Assembly (NCBI GenBank): GCA_027422505.1
Contig: JAPQWV010001062.1
Coordinates: 62,001-126,000 of the forward strand
DNA: 64,000 nucleotides
Reading direction: 5' to 3'
Source: Craterostigma plantagineum
Taxonomy: Eukaryota; Streptophyta; Magnoliopsida; Lamiales; Linderniaceae
Each line of letters begins with the position of its first letter. Position 1 is the stretch's first letter. Both the position numbers and the translations under genes were made by a program. Under the pieces are notes generated by a model. That model was not told the origin of the DNA, did not search any database, and saw only the letters and a list, made by a program, of their open reading frames with translations. Of this stretch, positions 1 to 11,740 are shown piece by piece.

Positions 1-881
1 TAGTTCTCTTCTTCATGGGCTTTCCTTTCTGATTCATGTGAGGTCGTTAGATTGCCTATTTTGCGAATAATTTCTGGAATGTAGCTAAATGAATAAATGG
101 GTCTAGCCTGCTCGTCAGTGCTATCTTGAATTTCGGGTCCAAATGGTGACATGTAATCATCAGAGAGGGTTATCTCTCTAGTTTTGCAGCTATTGAGTTC
201 TGTGTAGTCACACATGATTTGGGCCAATTCTTTATTCCTCCGTTTCTGTTTCTTAGTCACCTCGCTTGATCCAACGAAGGGCCTTAGTTGTTCAAGGCTC
301 AATCCAAAATGTTTAATGTTGTACAGAGAGTGTACTTTATTTGACTCTGGTTTAGTGGTGTATTCAAATCCCAATCCTTCGCGGAGATCATGGAATTCTA
401 CATCTTAGGTTGGCTAAGAAAAATGGTTCGTTCACTTTGACCTCTTTTGGTGATGATGTCCTCTAAGTCTTTGACTTTCTTGTATAGTCGAACACATTTG
501 TTGGTGACTAGTTCATATTGAGACAATACATTTTGTCGTTCTTCTTCGCTGTCTTTCAAGCTTCTACACATATCGCTAATTTGTTTTTCCTTACTTTCCA
601 TAAGATCTTTTAAAGTTTTTACTTTAGTTTCAGACAAGGTCAAGGATTCATTAAGAATGGCTATCTCTTCCTGTTGTTTGTTTAATAAGGCATAATTTTT
701 GTCAATATTGCTTTGGAGTACTGAGTAATCTTTACGATGCATGGAGAGTTCGCTATCCTACGTTCAAGTTAAACGAAATCATTTAGGGATGGAGTGTCTA
801 CCTCCAGGTCGGATGAAGAGACATTCGTCCTGTCTGACCCTATGGCTGGCTCATCCTCGTCGGAATCATCATCATTGCTTT
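1..881 (-). pseudogene. Copia Gag C-terminal coiled-coil linker, duplicate copy (family D)
   Basis: Read on the minus strand, this is the part of the Gag polyprotein after the zinc knuckle. It holds an acidic stretch followed by a long heptad-rich helix at about 742-398, with blocks such as KTLKDLMESKEKQISDMCRS, typical of coiled coils. The window edge cuts it at position 1. It is nearly identical to 53061-53960, with small indels (a 3-bp and a 6-bp loss at about 208 and 255) and base changes that break the frame around 400 and 770. In copia elements such a segment probably helps Gag assemble. That role is inferred; the coiled coil itself is visible. No intact frame remains. Confidence 0.8.
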
Positions 882-1966
882 TCACCATGAAGGCCATTTC
901 ATAATTTCCTCCTCATCAGACGTGTCATCCAGCCATTCCTCTTCCTCAGCAACCAAGACACTTCCCGCCTCCTTGCGCTGTGAGAGCTGAAATTTTTTCT
1001 TGTAGTATTCAGTGTTTTTCTTCTTAGGTCTGAAGCATTCAGAAGCAAAATGACCTGGTTTGCCACAGTTGAAGCATTTCTTTAATACCTCAAATTTCTT
1101 GGTTTCAGCTTCTTTAGGGGCAACGAACTTCTGTTTCCCGCCCGAGGTTCGTTGTTTATTGAAGGAAGATGATGACTTCTTGGCGCTCATCTTATTGACT
1201 GTCTCTGAGATCGTGGCCAGTTTCTTTCTGATTGATTCGAGTTCGTCCTCAGATTCTTGGTCAGATTCGGCGTTGTCAGAAGTGTTAGGTTGTACAACAT
1301 GCTTTCCCTTTGAAGTTCTCGAGCTCCTGTTGCTTGTCTTAGAGGTCACGAGTGCAATTGGTTCCATGTCGACATTTGTTTTTCCTTCGTTCTTGATTTG
1401 TTTGGCATACTGGGAGTATTGTGAGAGGTTATCGTGTAGAGAGTGAATGTCCATAGCATCCAGATCTTTGTTCTTGCTTAACCAGAACTGCAATTCGTCC
1501 CCACTCAGGTTGAAATGTGGAGAGGAACTTGATGTTGTGTTCGAGATTGCAGCATTGGATGTTGATCTTTCTCATCTCGTTGATGATGGTCAGGAAGCGA
1601 AGGTAAACATCTCGAAGTTCTTCCCCCTCATTTGCTTTGAAGGAGTCATAGGCAGTGAGGATGCTCGACATTTTAGACAAATTGCTAACTTCTGTCCCAA
1701 CCATCATTTTGCATACTTCATCCCAAATTTCCTTTGCAGTAACCATTGCGTCGACTTGCTTGTAGACGTCATTGGGTAGGGCCTGAAGTACGTAGTGTCG
1801 GGCAAGCTTGTCCACTCTGGCTCATGCTCTCTCAGCATCATTATATTGACTAGGATCCTTAGGAGTTCTCCTCTCTGGAATTGCAGGAACCGCATCGGGT
1901 TGAGCAGGGATAATGGTTCAAAACTTAAGGAAAGCATGTCATTGCGAGGTCTGCATCCTTGATTTC
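882..1966 (-). pseudogene. gag: Copia Gag (UBN2-like region plus CCHC zinc knuckle), duplicate copy
   Basis: Minus-strand Gag body. The UBN2-like capsid region lies at about 1815-1430 (blocks LPNDVYKQVDAMVTAKEIWD and YLRFLTIINEMRKI). A perfect CX2CX4HX4C zinc knuckle lies at 1035-1076 (CFNCGKPGHFASEC). Gag forms the virus-like particle and binds genomic RNA through the knuckle. Frameshifts near 1480 and 1815 split it. The N-terminus is absent because the gypsy-type LTR begins at 1967, inside the gag codons. This copy keeps the knuckle, whereas its paralogue at 53991-54885 has lost it. The family assignment is firm; the gene is non-functional. Confidence 0.88.
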
Positions 1967-4624
1967 TGTAGCGACCCCACTCTCTAATCGCTACTTAGCG
2001 ATAAATTGCGTCGGGTTTATCAACGAAAGCCGCAGAGAACCCATTTTACAAAAACATTTGTTTACACAAAAAGTTAAAACAAACGGGCCGAAGGGCGAAA
2101 TCATCCTATCACTCGCCCACAGGTCGTCATCCATGTACATCCCCGCCCTCAAAAGCCCATGGAAGCTCCGATAGCCAGCCCCCACCGTCGATTACCTACA
2201 ACACGCAAACACTGAGCTATTGCTCAATAGGTGAAATAGTGCACATGCACGTGTGACTCACTCGCGTTCACTCACCCCCAATTCTCACCAATGCAATGCC
2301 ACTCACTATCACTCGTCACAACCGGGATACACTCACCACCTCAAAAGGGCCCTGGCTCCATACCGTGCACCATCACGCAAAATCACTACCACGATCACGA
2401 ACACAACCACAACACGAGCACAACACTACACAGTGGCCTACACTGAGCAGCCTCCCTGAGCCGTATCAGGTCACACTCTCAGGTCGCCTCTTCTGCCAAT
2501 GCGGTGCCCACGCTGGTAGCCTACTAGGTCCCGTAAGGGTACCCAGGTCGCAACCTCCAGGTCGCCTCCTCCCGCATGCGACAGCGTGGCCTACACTAGC
2601 TAACCTACTTGGCGATATCCCAAGTCGCTCCTTTCTAGGTCGCCCGCGGTCTGCCGCATAATGTCCAACGGGCCAATGGCTCACCGTCACAGGCGCTGGT
2701 GCACAACAGATGCCCACACTCACGTGACTCCTCTACAGGTCGACAGCCAAAATCGGCTACTTGCTCACTAGGTACAATACCGTACCACCGTTCCACCACG
2801 GTACACTACGTGAAATGACGTGAAATGCACATGCAGGCATTTAACGTGATAATACATGATATCGTGATGCCACATAAAAACATACGTAAACACATAAAAA
2901 ACATTATTCATCGAAGCACACAAAATCACATAATTATCACATTGGTGTTTACGCGTTGTAGATGAAAATTCACCTACATGTCCTCCTGATAAAATTTATT
3001 CACGTAATCTGGAAAATTCCCTATACATCGAACCTTTGAGCGCGAAACTATTATCATATAAGTATATCTGTCAACTTAAATAAGTATCGAAATTTCAAAC
3101 CCTAAAACTAAGAAACCCTAGAAATCCCAAAACCCTAAAATAATGAAAATCCCTAAAACTTCGAAAAACCCTAGCACGTCGAGAACTACCTAGTGTCGAA
3201 AACTTTGAGATTGAATGCCGAAATGTTTCTTAGTGCCGAAAAGTTTGCTTGAAGCCGAAAACTCTATTAAGTAATATAACCATTATTAAATGCCGATACT
3301 TAAACCTGAAAAACCGAAAACCTCAGTTAATCTCATCGAAAACTTATTGAAAGTACCGAAATATTTTTGTATCGAAAACTCCTTGATCCTAAGGTACTTA
3401 ATATCGAACGGATTACCCACCGTGTTTGAAAAGCCCTAAAATCCTAGCTTCTCGAAAATTTCATGCTATAAATTACTAGGATTACAAAAACTCCTATATA
3501 GCTCAAAAACCTAGTACCAACAACATAATATTGTCGAACACTTCCTAATCTTGTAAGAACTTAACGTATTTAAATTTGTTTTAATTAACTAATCATGTAG
3601 GCCGAAAGCTTTAGGACTACCATTATATTACACCGAAAACCATATGAGGTTGAATACGGAAGCTGCTGATAACCTAACATGTCGAAAGTGTATATGCATA
3701 TAAAATCTTTTCCTAACTCTGAAAACATGATTATGCATATTATAATAATTAGTCAGGTTCTAAAGTCGATACACTTTCTTCAATTCTTTTAAGCACCTGA
3801 TTAATTGTTCTAACATCAAAAACTATTAATCTAGGCATGACTCAATTACTTCGAAATCTGGGACTTCAATTTCAAAACATATGAACATGAGCACGTCCTA
3901 TTAATCGTTTTAAGCATATAGAAAAGAAAATCATCTATGCCACGTAACAAAATACAATATTAAACATAAATCATTCTACCTTACGTACTAGCTTTGAGCT
4001 TGTTGAGATTAAGCTTGTCGAAGTTTCTCCTTTCCTTTATATATTAAATTTGTTCTTTGTTTTCTAGATCAGTAAGGATGTTTGGTGGTTTCATGAGTAG
4101 AGGTATATATATACATCGTAAGTGATGACATCGATTACCTTGGAGTTAAGGAAATTTTATATTAGTCACACTTTTGATAATATGAAAATCCTACACGTGT
4201 CACTCTAAGTTCACTTAGGGTCATAATTATTAATATATATGTGTAACAACATGGTCTTTTATGAAAACTTGAAGTACAGGTATTCTATCGAAAAATTTAA
4301 TCTCTTAGTGTAATATCATGCGAAAACTTTTCTTACACATACATCATACCACGAAGACTTTAATATTTGTTCAAATTTTGGTTCACGAAAAGTTTGTTTG
4401 GTTTAAAGCCCAAAACCTTCTATATATATGATATAAGTTGAGTACGAAAACTTTCTAGCTCTATCCTTTTCCCCTACGAGAACTTAGGTCTACCTATCTA
4501 AGAAATTTTCCACCTTATTTAATAAAATATTTTATATACATACGTATATATATACATATATATAGGACGAAAATTTTCTATTTAATTACACCTAAGACCC
4601 GTATTAAAATTTATGGGTATGACA
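1967..4624 (-). repeat. Long LTR of a Ty3/gypsy-type element (minus orientation)
   Basis: A 2658-bp block starting TGTAGCGACCCC and ending GGGTATGACA on the plus strand, so on the minus strand it begins TGTCATACCC and ends GGTCGCTACA. The outer edge abuts copia gag at 1966. The inner edge is followed by a gypsy-like polypurine tract, which sets the orientation: this is the 3' LTR of a minus-strand element. It contains a GC-rich part (about 2250-2760) with many AGGTCGC motifs and an AT-rich remainder with dispersed ACCGAAAA-like words and TATA runs. Short open frames inside it have no protein-like composition. The gypsy assignment rests on the junction signature only, because no pol is present. 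Confidence 0.72.
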
Positions 4625-4660
4625 TTCTCCCCCCTGAAAAGAATTTCGTCCCCGAAATTA
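4625..4660 (-). other. Remnant of gypsy internal 3' end with polypurine tract
   Basis: On the minus strand this reads AATTTCGGGGACGAAATTC and then a CAGGGGGGAGAA purine tract directly before the LTR start TGTCATACCC. That arrangement is characteristic of the 3' end of plant gypsy elements of the Tekay/Del kind (recognised from memory). Only about 36 bp of internal sequence survive. From about 4661 the DNA changes to the post-pol ORF of copia element A, so a deletion or recombination joined the two. Confidence 0.65.
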
Positions 4661-6980
4661 CACCAATTGCTTCCACGGATGACAGATCAGGCACTTGAGG
4701 ACGTTAAACGTGACCCTACTCCTCACACAGCCATCCCGTCCGACACGGAGTCTGATGAGGAAATCAGCCTAATAAGACGGACTCCTAGGCGACTTAGCAT
4801 ACAGTTGGAGTCCCTCTTCCCCGCCGTCACCACAGCACAAGATACCGTGCTGATCACTTCTTCAAGTGTTGCCGGCACTTCTTCGCTCAATCTTGAGCCG
4901 CAACCAAATCTACCGGTGTCTGGTTCGCAGGCCCAACCCGAGCCTACCGTAACACCCATAGAAGAGAATCTTCAAGATTCGACTCGAGGATTGGGTGGAA
5001 GTCTCATACAGTCACAACCTCAAGTGACTGTGAGCCAACCTGAGGAGCCGGTGTCTGCTCAAGGGTTGATAACAGGCGACATCAGTTCTCCTGGAACATC
5101 CAAGGAGGCGTCTGCACCGTTTGTGATGAATGAGCAATTCCAAACCGCTCTCTCCGCTGCTGTTCAATCGCTTGAAGACAAAATATTGGAGAGAGTTCTT
5201 ACTGCCAAAGAGACATCCCGCAGACACCGGGAAAGCACCTGTCTCCGAAGGCACCTCTTCTCAGCCCAACCTCACATCTCCACAACCCACACCCACCGAC
5301 CCTTTAGCCACTTCATCCATCCTCATCAACCCATACACCATAATAACCGAGCTCCACGACATCGTACTCGCCCGCCTGATCGGCCTCTCCATCCGGTCGC
5401 CTCAAGAAGAGTCTCTTTATAGGCGATTGGTGGATCATCCTTAGCCACCTACTGAAACTTGCCGAGGCCAAAGCTCTCACTCAAGACACAGATATGACGA
5501 TCCTGACAATCAGGACCCTCATGAGGGGGAGAAGAGGCCACAGACATCTACGAGTGGCCAAGGACAAGGCTCAGGCGCAACGCAAACAAGCGCTGGAGCA
5601 GGTGAAACCCAAATCCAAACCCAAACCCACACCACGCACCGCACCACCACTCTAACCCATATCGACCCACCAACCTTTCACCTACGGATGCCTCCACCCA
5701 TACCACTGATCCTGACAAGCCCCTTGCTTCCGGAAGAAGAAGCAAGTGCCGCGATGCTCGTAGCCCTAGCAGCTACCCAAGCTACTCCCTCGGTCGCTCC
5801 AGACCAATCGGGACCATCAGGACATGGCGTCAATCCACACGAGGTTCTAGACAAATAAATCTTCGAAGGACAGTGGATGACCCATTCCATGCCCGAGGAG
5901 CATCAAAGAAAACGACTTCAGGACATCCGACACTTCCTGCAACAAGCCTCCGTAGACCTCGTAATCATTGAAGACGACGAACTTCAGGAAGGTGAAGACT
6001 ACCAACGAGATATCACAAGGCTACCAGAGTTGATCGCACAACGAGCGGTTTCCCCCACAAGACAAATGCCAGGAACCGGTCGGATCGACAGGCCGTGGGA
6101 AAATATCCGAATAGAGATACCCTTTCTTGAAGAAGTCCGTGAAAACATTTGGAGGTCACCGGACAGGGTCAAGAAGCCGAATGAGTTCGAGCTAAGAGGG
6201 ATCTCTCACTGGGATCAGCAGAAGAGGATGACATACCTCTGGATGCTGACCCAACTAGGACCAGATGTAAAGCTGGGGATCCCGAAGGAACGACTGAAGA
6301 GTCACTTCAAGGAGCTATCCCCAATATGCCAACTCCTCAGCGTCTACTGTGCAAAAGGAGGACTTCCAACACCTCACTATGTCATCGAGCGAGTGGACAG
6401 AGCCCGAGAGGAACTTAGCGAGAGCCACCTACCGTACCTCCCTGCCAATGAGGTATACCACCTCTATGAGCTGTACGTGGAGAAGTACGAGGTATACCAC
6501 CTCTACCGTTTCATGATGCGCCAAGTCCAATACTTTGCAGCGCATGACCTTCAGATGGCTCTGGAGAGCAACATGAAGAAGGTCAACATGGCCGAACGCT
6601 CAACTAAGGACCTGAGATCGAAGGGCTTCCAAGCAATCATGTGCACATCAGCTCAGTCATCGGCATCACCTACCACAATCCAATTGCCAAGAAGTCTAGG
6701 ATGATGCTGAAGACAGAGATTCATAAGTTTTGCGACGGAACGCTCAAGTTCATCAGGAGAAATATCGAGCAGAGGTTGGAAGAAATCAACCGAAGGACAA
6801 TGCTGAGGATCCACCGGTTCGTGAGAGAACAGCCGCTCCTGATGCAATTACTAGATGACATCGAGGAGTGCCTGAAGCTAAGGGAGACGGTAAGAGATTA
6901 TGAGCATGCGCTGGGCTTGCGCAGATCATACTATGCCCGACGAGGACAAACAGTGCGGAGACGCAATCAAGCACAAATGG
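4661..6980 (+). pseudogene. C-terminal two thirds of copia post-pol third ORF (element A)
   Basis: Homologous along its length to 24190-26529 of element B. It begins abruptly after the gypsy remnant, so the N-terminal domain is missing. First comes a Ser/Thr/Pro/Gln-rich, probably disordered stretch (about 4680-5830). A helical C-terminal domain follows (about 5880-6970), with an acidic block (VDLVIIEDDELQEG), a PWENIRIEIPFLEEVRENIW block, a Cys/His-poor core and the conserved DLQMALESNMKKVN motif. Stops and frameshifts occur near 5220, 5445, 5850 and 6640. A piece near 6490 repeats EVYHLY, replacing residues present in B. The function is unknown. Its position just before the 3' LTR resembles the env-like or extra ORF of Sirevirus-type copia elements. 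Confidence 0.78.
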
Positions 6981-6986
6981 AGAGAT

Positions 6987-7337
6987 TGTGGAGTATACAT
7001 TTTAGATTGTGCTTGATTTCATTAGTTGTCCTCGTAATTTGGGGCTTTTCTTATATTTGTCCTTAGATTAGGACTAGTTAGATATTTATACCAAGTGTGT
7101 TTGGTATAAATACTTTGTAATCAAACGCAATCAATAGAGAAAGTTTTGGAAATTGATCCGAACGCCTTGCAATTCAATTTCTAGAGAGAGAAACAATAGT
7201 AACTTTCGCACTCTACTCGAATTCTCTCTCTTGTTCTTCATTTGAGTTTTTCGATCGAATATTAATGTCAATCATTATCATCGAATTACTTAGAAATCAT
7301 GCCTAGGATCATAGATTGTTAACCGTAGGACCTAACA
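6987..7337 (+). repeat. 3' LTR of copia element A
   Basis: A 351-bp LTR beginning TGTGGAGTATAC and ending GGACCTAACA, preceded by a degraded purine tract (AATGGAGAGAT). It is the same length as the LTR at 61840-62190 and differs from it at about 14 positions by eye. It is clearly a different subfamily from the LTRs of element B. It carries the TTTATACCAAG...TTTGGTATAAATA box that probably includes the TATA element. Satellite DNA starts at 7338 with ACCAC, which nearly matches the 5 bp (ACCGC) before the LTR at 61840. Confidence 0.9.
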
Positions 7338-10300
7338 ACCACAAAATTAGTTTTCTAGCCACCCCACTTTCGTTTACGGTCGAGTACTTGAATTCAATTA
7401 GAAATACCTAAATCAAGGTCTAAAGTACTTAATTCCTGGAAATAAGTATTCACATTCATGTAGAAAATACCTGCGAATTGGGGGAGAACATCTAAGACTG
7501 AAATGTTTTGTTTTATCAAGCATTCTACATAATAAGAACATTGATCCTCATCAACACCACAAATTAGTTTTCTATCCACCTCACTTTTGTTTATGGTCGA
7601 GAACTTGATTTCAATAATAAAATATCTAAATCAAGGTCTAAAGTACTTAACTCAGGGAAATAAGTACTACATATTCACATAGAAAATACCTGCGAATTGG
7701 GGGAGAACATCTAAGACTGAAATGGTTTGTTTTATCAAGCATTCTACATAATAGAACATTGATCCTCATCAACACCACAAAATTAGTTTTCTATCCACCT
7801 CACTTTCGTTTACGAGTACTTGAATTCAATAATAAAATACCTAAATCAAGGTCTAAAGAACTTAATTTCAGGAAATAAATACTCATATTCATGTAGAAAA
7901 TACCTGCGAAGTGGGGAAGAGCATCTAAGTCTGACATGGTTAGTTTTATCAAGCATTCTACGTAATATGAACATTGATCTCATCAACACCACAAAATTAG
8001 TTTTCTCGCCACCTCACTTTCGTTTACGGTCGAGTACTTGAATTCAATAATAAAATACCTAAATCAAGGTCTAAAGTACTACGTAATATGAACATTGATC
8101 TCATCAACACCACAAAATTAGTTTTCTCGCCACACTTTCGTTTACGGTCGAGTACTTGAATTCAATAATAAAATACCTAAATCAAGGTCTAAAGTACTTT
8201 ATTTCAGGAAATAAATACTCATTTTAATATAGAAAATACCTGCGAATTGGTGGAGAACATCAAAAACTGAAATGGTTAGTTTTATCAAGCATTCTACATA
8301 ATAAAAACAATGATCCTAACACCACAAAATTAGTTTTCTAGCAACCTCACTTTCGTTTACGGTCGAGTACTTGAATTCAATTATAAATACCTAAATCAAG
8401 GTCTAAAGTACTTAATTCATGGAAATAAGTACTCATATTTATGTAGAAAATACCTGCGAATTGGGGGAGAACATCTAAGACTGAAATGGTTTGTTTTATC
8501 AAGCATTCTACATAATAGAATATTGAGCCTCATCAACACCATAAAATTGGTTTTCTATCCACCTCACTTTCGTTTATGGTAGAGTACTTGATTTCAATAA
8601 TACAATACCTAAATCAAGGTCTAAAGTACTTAACTCAGGGAAATAAGTACTACATATTCACGTAGAAAATACCTGTGAATTGGGGGAGAACATCTAAGAC
8701 TGAAATGTTTGGTTTTATCAAGCATTCTACATAATAAGAACATTGATCCTCATCAACAACAGAAAATTAGTTTTCTAGCCACCTTACTTTCGTTATGGAC
8801 GAGTACTTGAATTCAATAATAAAATACCTTAATCAATGTCTAAAGTACTTAACTCAGGGAAATAAGTACTACATATTCATGTAGAAAATACCTGTGAATT
8901 GGGGGAGAACATCTAAGACTGAAATGGTTGGTTTTATTAAGCATTCTACATAATAACAACATTGATCCACATCAACACCACAAGATTAGTTTTCTAGCCA
9001 CCTCACTTTCGTTTACGGTCGAGTACTAGAATTCACTTGTAAAATACCTTAATCAATGTCTAAAGTACTTAACTCAGGGAAATAAGTACTACATATTCAT
9101 GTAGAAAATACCTGTGAATTGGGGGAGAACATCTAAGACTGAAATGCTTGGTTTTATCAAGCATTCTACATAATAAGAACATTGATCCACATCAACACCA
9201 CAAGATTAGTTTTCTAGCCACCTCACTTTCGTTTACGGTCGAGTACTTGAATTCACTAATAAGATACGTAAATCAAGGTCTAAAGTACTTAACTTCAGGA
9301 AATAAATACTCATATTCATGTAGAAAATACATGCGGGTTGGGGAGACATCTAAGACTGAAATGGTTGGTTTTATCAAGCATTCTACATAATAAGAACATT
9401 GATCCTGAACAACACGACAAAATTAGTTTTCTAGCCACCTCACTTTCCTTTACGGTCGAGTACCTGAATTCAATAATAAAATATACCTAAATCAAGTTCT
9501 AAAATACTTAATTCCAGGAAATAAATACTCATATTAATGTAGTAAATACCTGCGAATTGGGGAGAATATCTAAGACTGAAATGGTTGGTTTATCAAGCAT
9601 TCTACATAAGAAGGACATTGATCCTCATCAACACCACAAGATTAGTTTTCTAGCCACCTCACTTTCGTTTACGGTCGAGTATTTGAATTCAATAATAAAA
9701 TACCTAAATCAAGGTCTAAAGTTCTTAATTTCAGAAAATAAATACTCATATTCATGTAGAAAATACCCGAGAATTGGGGTGACATCTAAGACTGAAACGG
9801 TTGGTTTTATCAAGCATTCTACATAATAAGAATATTGATCCTCATCAACACCACAATATTAGTTTTCTAGCCACCTCACTTTCCTTTACGGTCGAGTACT
9901 TGAAGTCAATAATAAAATACATAAGTCAAGGTGTATAGTACTTAATTGCAGAACTCGTCTTAATGTAGAAAATACCTGCGAATTGGGGGAGAACGACTAA
10001 GACTAAAATGGTTGGTTTTATCAATCATTCTACATAATAAGCACATTGATCCTCATCAACACCACAAGATTAGTTTTCTAGCCACCTCACTTTTGTTTAC
10101 GGTCGAGTACTTGAAGTCAATAACAAAATACCTAAATCAAGGTGTAAAGTACTTAATTGCATGAAATAAATACTCATTTTCATGTAGAAAACACATACGA
10201 ATTGGGGGTGAACATCTAAGACTGAAATGATTGGTTTTATCAAGCATTCTACATAATAAGAACGTTGATGCTCATCAACACCAAAAAATTCGTTTTCTAG

Positions 10301-11366
10301 CCACCTCACTTTCGTTCGGTCCAGTACTTGAATTCAATAATAAAATACCTTAATCAAGGTCTAAAGTACATAACGCAGGGAAATAAGTACTACATATTCA
10401 TGTAGAAAATACCTGTGAATTGGGGGAGAACATCTAAGACTGAAATGGTTGGTTTTATCAAGCATTCTACATAATAAGAACATTGATCCTCATCAACACC
10501 ACAAGATTAGTTTTCTAGCCACCTCACTTTCGTTTACGGTCGAGTACTTGAATTCAATAATAAAATACGTAAATCAAGGTCTAAAGTACTTAATTTCAGG
10601 AAATAAATACTCATATTCATGTAGAAAATACCTGAGAGTTGGGGAGAACATCTAAGAATGAAATGGTTGGTTTTATCAAGCATTCTACATAATTAGAACA
10701 TTGATCCTCATCAACACCACAAGATTAGTTTTCTAGCCACCTCACTTTGGTTTACGGTCGAGTACTTGAATTCAGTAATAAAATACCTAAACGAAGGTCC
10801 AAAGAACCAAACTCCAGGAAATAAATACTCATATTCATGTAGAAGATACCTGCAAATTGGGGGAGAACATCTAAGACTGAAATTGTTGGTTTTATCAAGC
10901 ATTCTACATAATAAGAACATTGACCCTCATCAACACCACAAGATTAGTTTTCCAGCCACCTCACTTTCGTTTACGGTCGAGTACTTGAATTCAATAATAA
11001 AATACCTAAATCAAGGTCCAAAGAACCTAACCCCAGGAAATAAATACCCATATTCATGTAGAAAATACATGCAAATTGGGGGATAACCTCTAAGACTGAA
11101 ATGGTTGGTGTTATCAAGCATTCTACCTAATAAGAACATCGATCCTCGTCAACACCACAAGATTAGTTTTCTAGCCACCTTACTTTCCCTCACGGTCGAG
11201 TACTTGAATTCAATAATAAAATACCTAAATCAAGGTCTAAAGTACTTAATTTCAGAAAATAAACTCATATTCCTGTAAAAAATACCTGTGAATTGGGGGA
11301 GAACATCTAAGACTGAAATGGATGGTTTTATCAAGCATTCTACATAATAAGAACGTTGATCCTCGT
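7338..11366. repeat. Satellite array 1, about 219-bp monomers
   Basis: About 18.5 head-to-tail copies. Using the CGAGTACTTG box as anchor, copies start at 7381, 7598, 7813, 8031, 8149, 8364, 8581, 8800, 9020, 9240, 9457, 9676, 9893, 10104, 10321, 10541, 10759, 10978 and 11197. The spacing is 211-220 bp except for one unit of 118 bp (8031-8149), which lost about 100 bp. Conserved blocks include TTTTCTAGCCACCTCACTTT, AATTGGGGGAGAACATCTAA and CATCAACACCACAAGATTAG. The first 988 bp (7338-8325) resembles the next stretch more than average, including a shared AATTCAATTA variant. That suggests a higher-order unit. Short open frames within it are by-products. Confidence 0.95.
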
Positions 11367-11726
11367 TGTAGAATATCATTTGTAACATTTGTAATTGTGC
11401 TTGATTTCATTAGTTGTCCTTGTAATTAGGGGCTTTATTTGTATTAGCCTTTAGATTAAGGACTAGCTTGATATTTATACCAAGCTTGTTTGGTATAAAT
11501 ACTTGTAAATGAATTGAGCTGAATAGAGAAAGTTTTGAAAATTGATCCGAAAGGCTTGCAATTCGATTCCTAGAGAGAGAAACAATAGTAACTTTCTCAC
11601 TCTACTCGAATTTTCTCTGTTGTCTTCATTTGAGTTTTTCGATCGAATCTTAATGTCAGTCATTATCATCGAATTACTAAGGATTCAAGCCTAGGATCGT
11701 AGAGCTGTTAATCTGAGGACCTAACA
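11367..11726 (+). repeat. 5' LTR of element B
   Basis: 360 bp, from TGTAGAATATC to GGACCTAACA. Compared with the 3' LTR it has an extra GTAACATTT near 11387 (a short local duplication). The TTTATACCAAG...TTTGGTATAAATA motif at about 11473-11502 contains the likely TATA box. Transcription would start downstream in the GAATAGAGAAAG region; this is inferred. Confidence 0.92.
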
Positions 11727-11728
11727 AT

Positions 11729-11740
11729 TGGTATCAGAGC
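11729..11740 (+). other. Primer-binding site of element B (initiator tRNA-Met)
   Basis: TGGTATCAGAGC, two bases after the LTR end, is complementary to the 3' end of plant initiator tRNA-Met, the usual copia primer for minus-strand DNA synthesis. Confidence 0.93.

Noticed and set aside
1060..1446. Plus-strand open frames opposite the D-family gag (also 13456-13815 minus, 33176-33631 minus, 37955-38641 minus)
   Set aside because: They are antisense shadows of gag or pol segments whose domains are clear on the other strand.
2253..2723. Overlapping open frames on both strands in the GC-rich part of the gypsy LTR
   Set aside because: They lie wholly within an LTR, overlap each other on both strands, have skewed composition and match no domain I recognise.
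3100..3150. Interstitial telomere repeat (several CCCTAAA words)
   Set aside because: The words are irregularly spaced and mixed with other A-rich sequence; no tandem run of the seven-base unit.
7338..11366. CRISPR-like or coding reading of the regular repeats
   Set aside because: Monomers are about 219 bp, contiguous and without unique spacers, inside plant retrotransposon DNA. It is a satellite. The 60-124 codon frames in it are by-products of the repeat.
11729..11740. Possible tRNA gene because of TGGTATCAGAGC
   Set aside because: It is only the primer-binding site next to the LTR; no cloverleaf surrounds it here or at 31441, 58591 or 62193.
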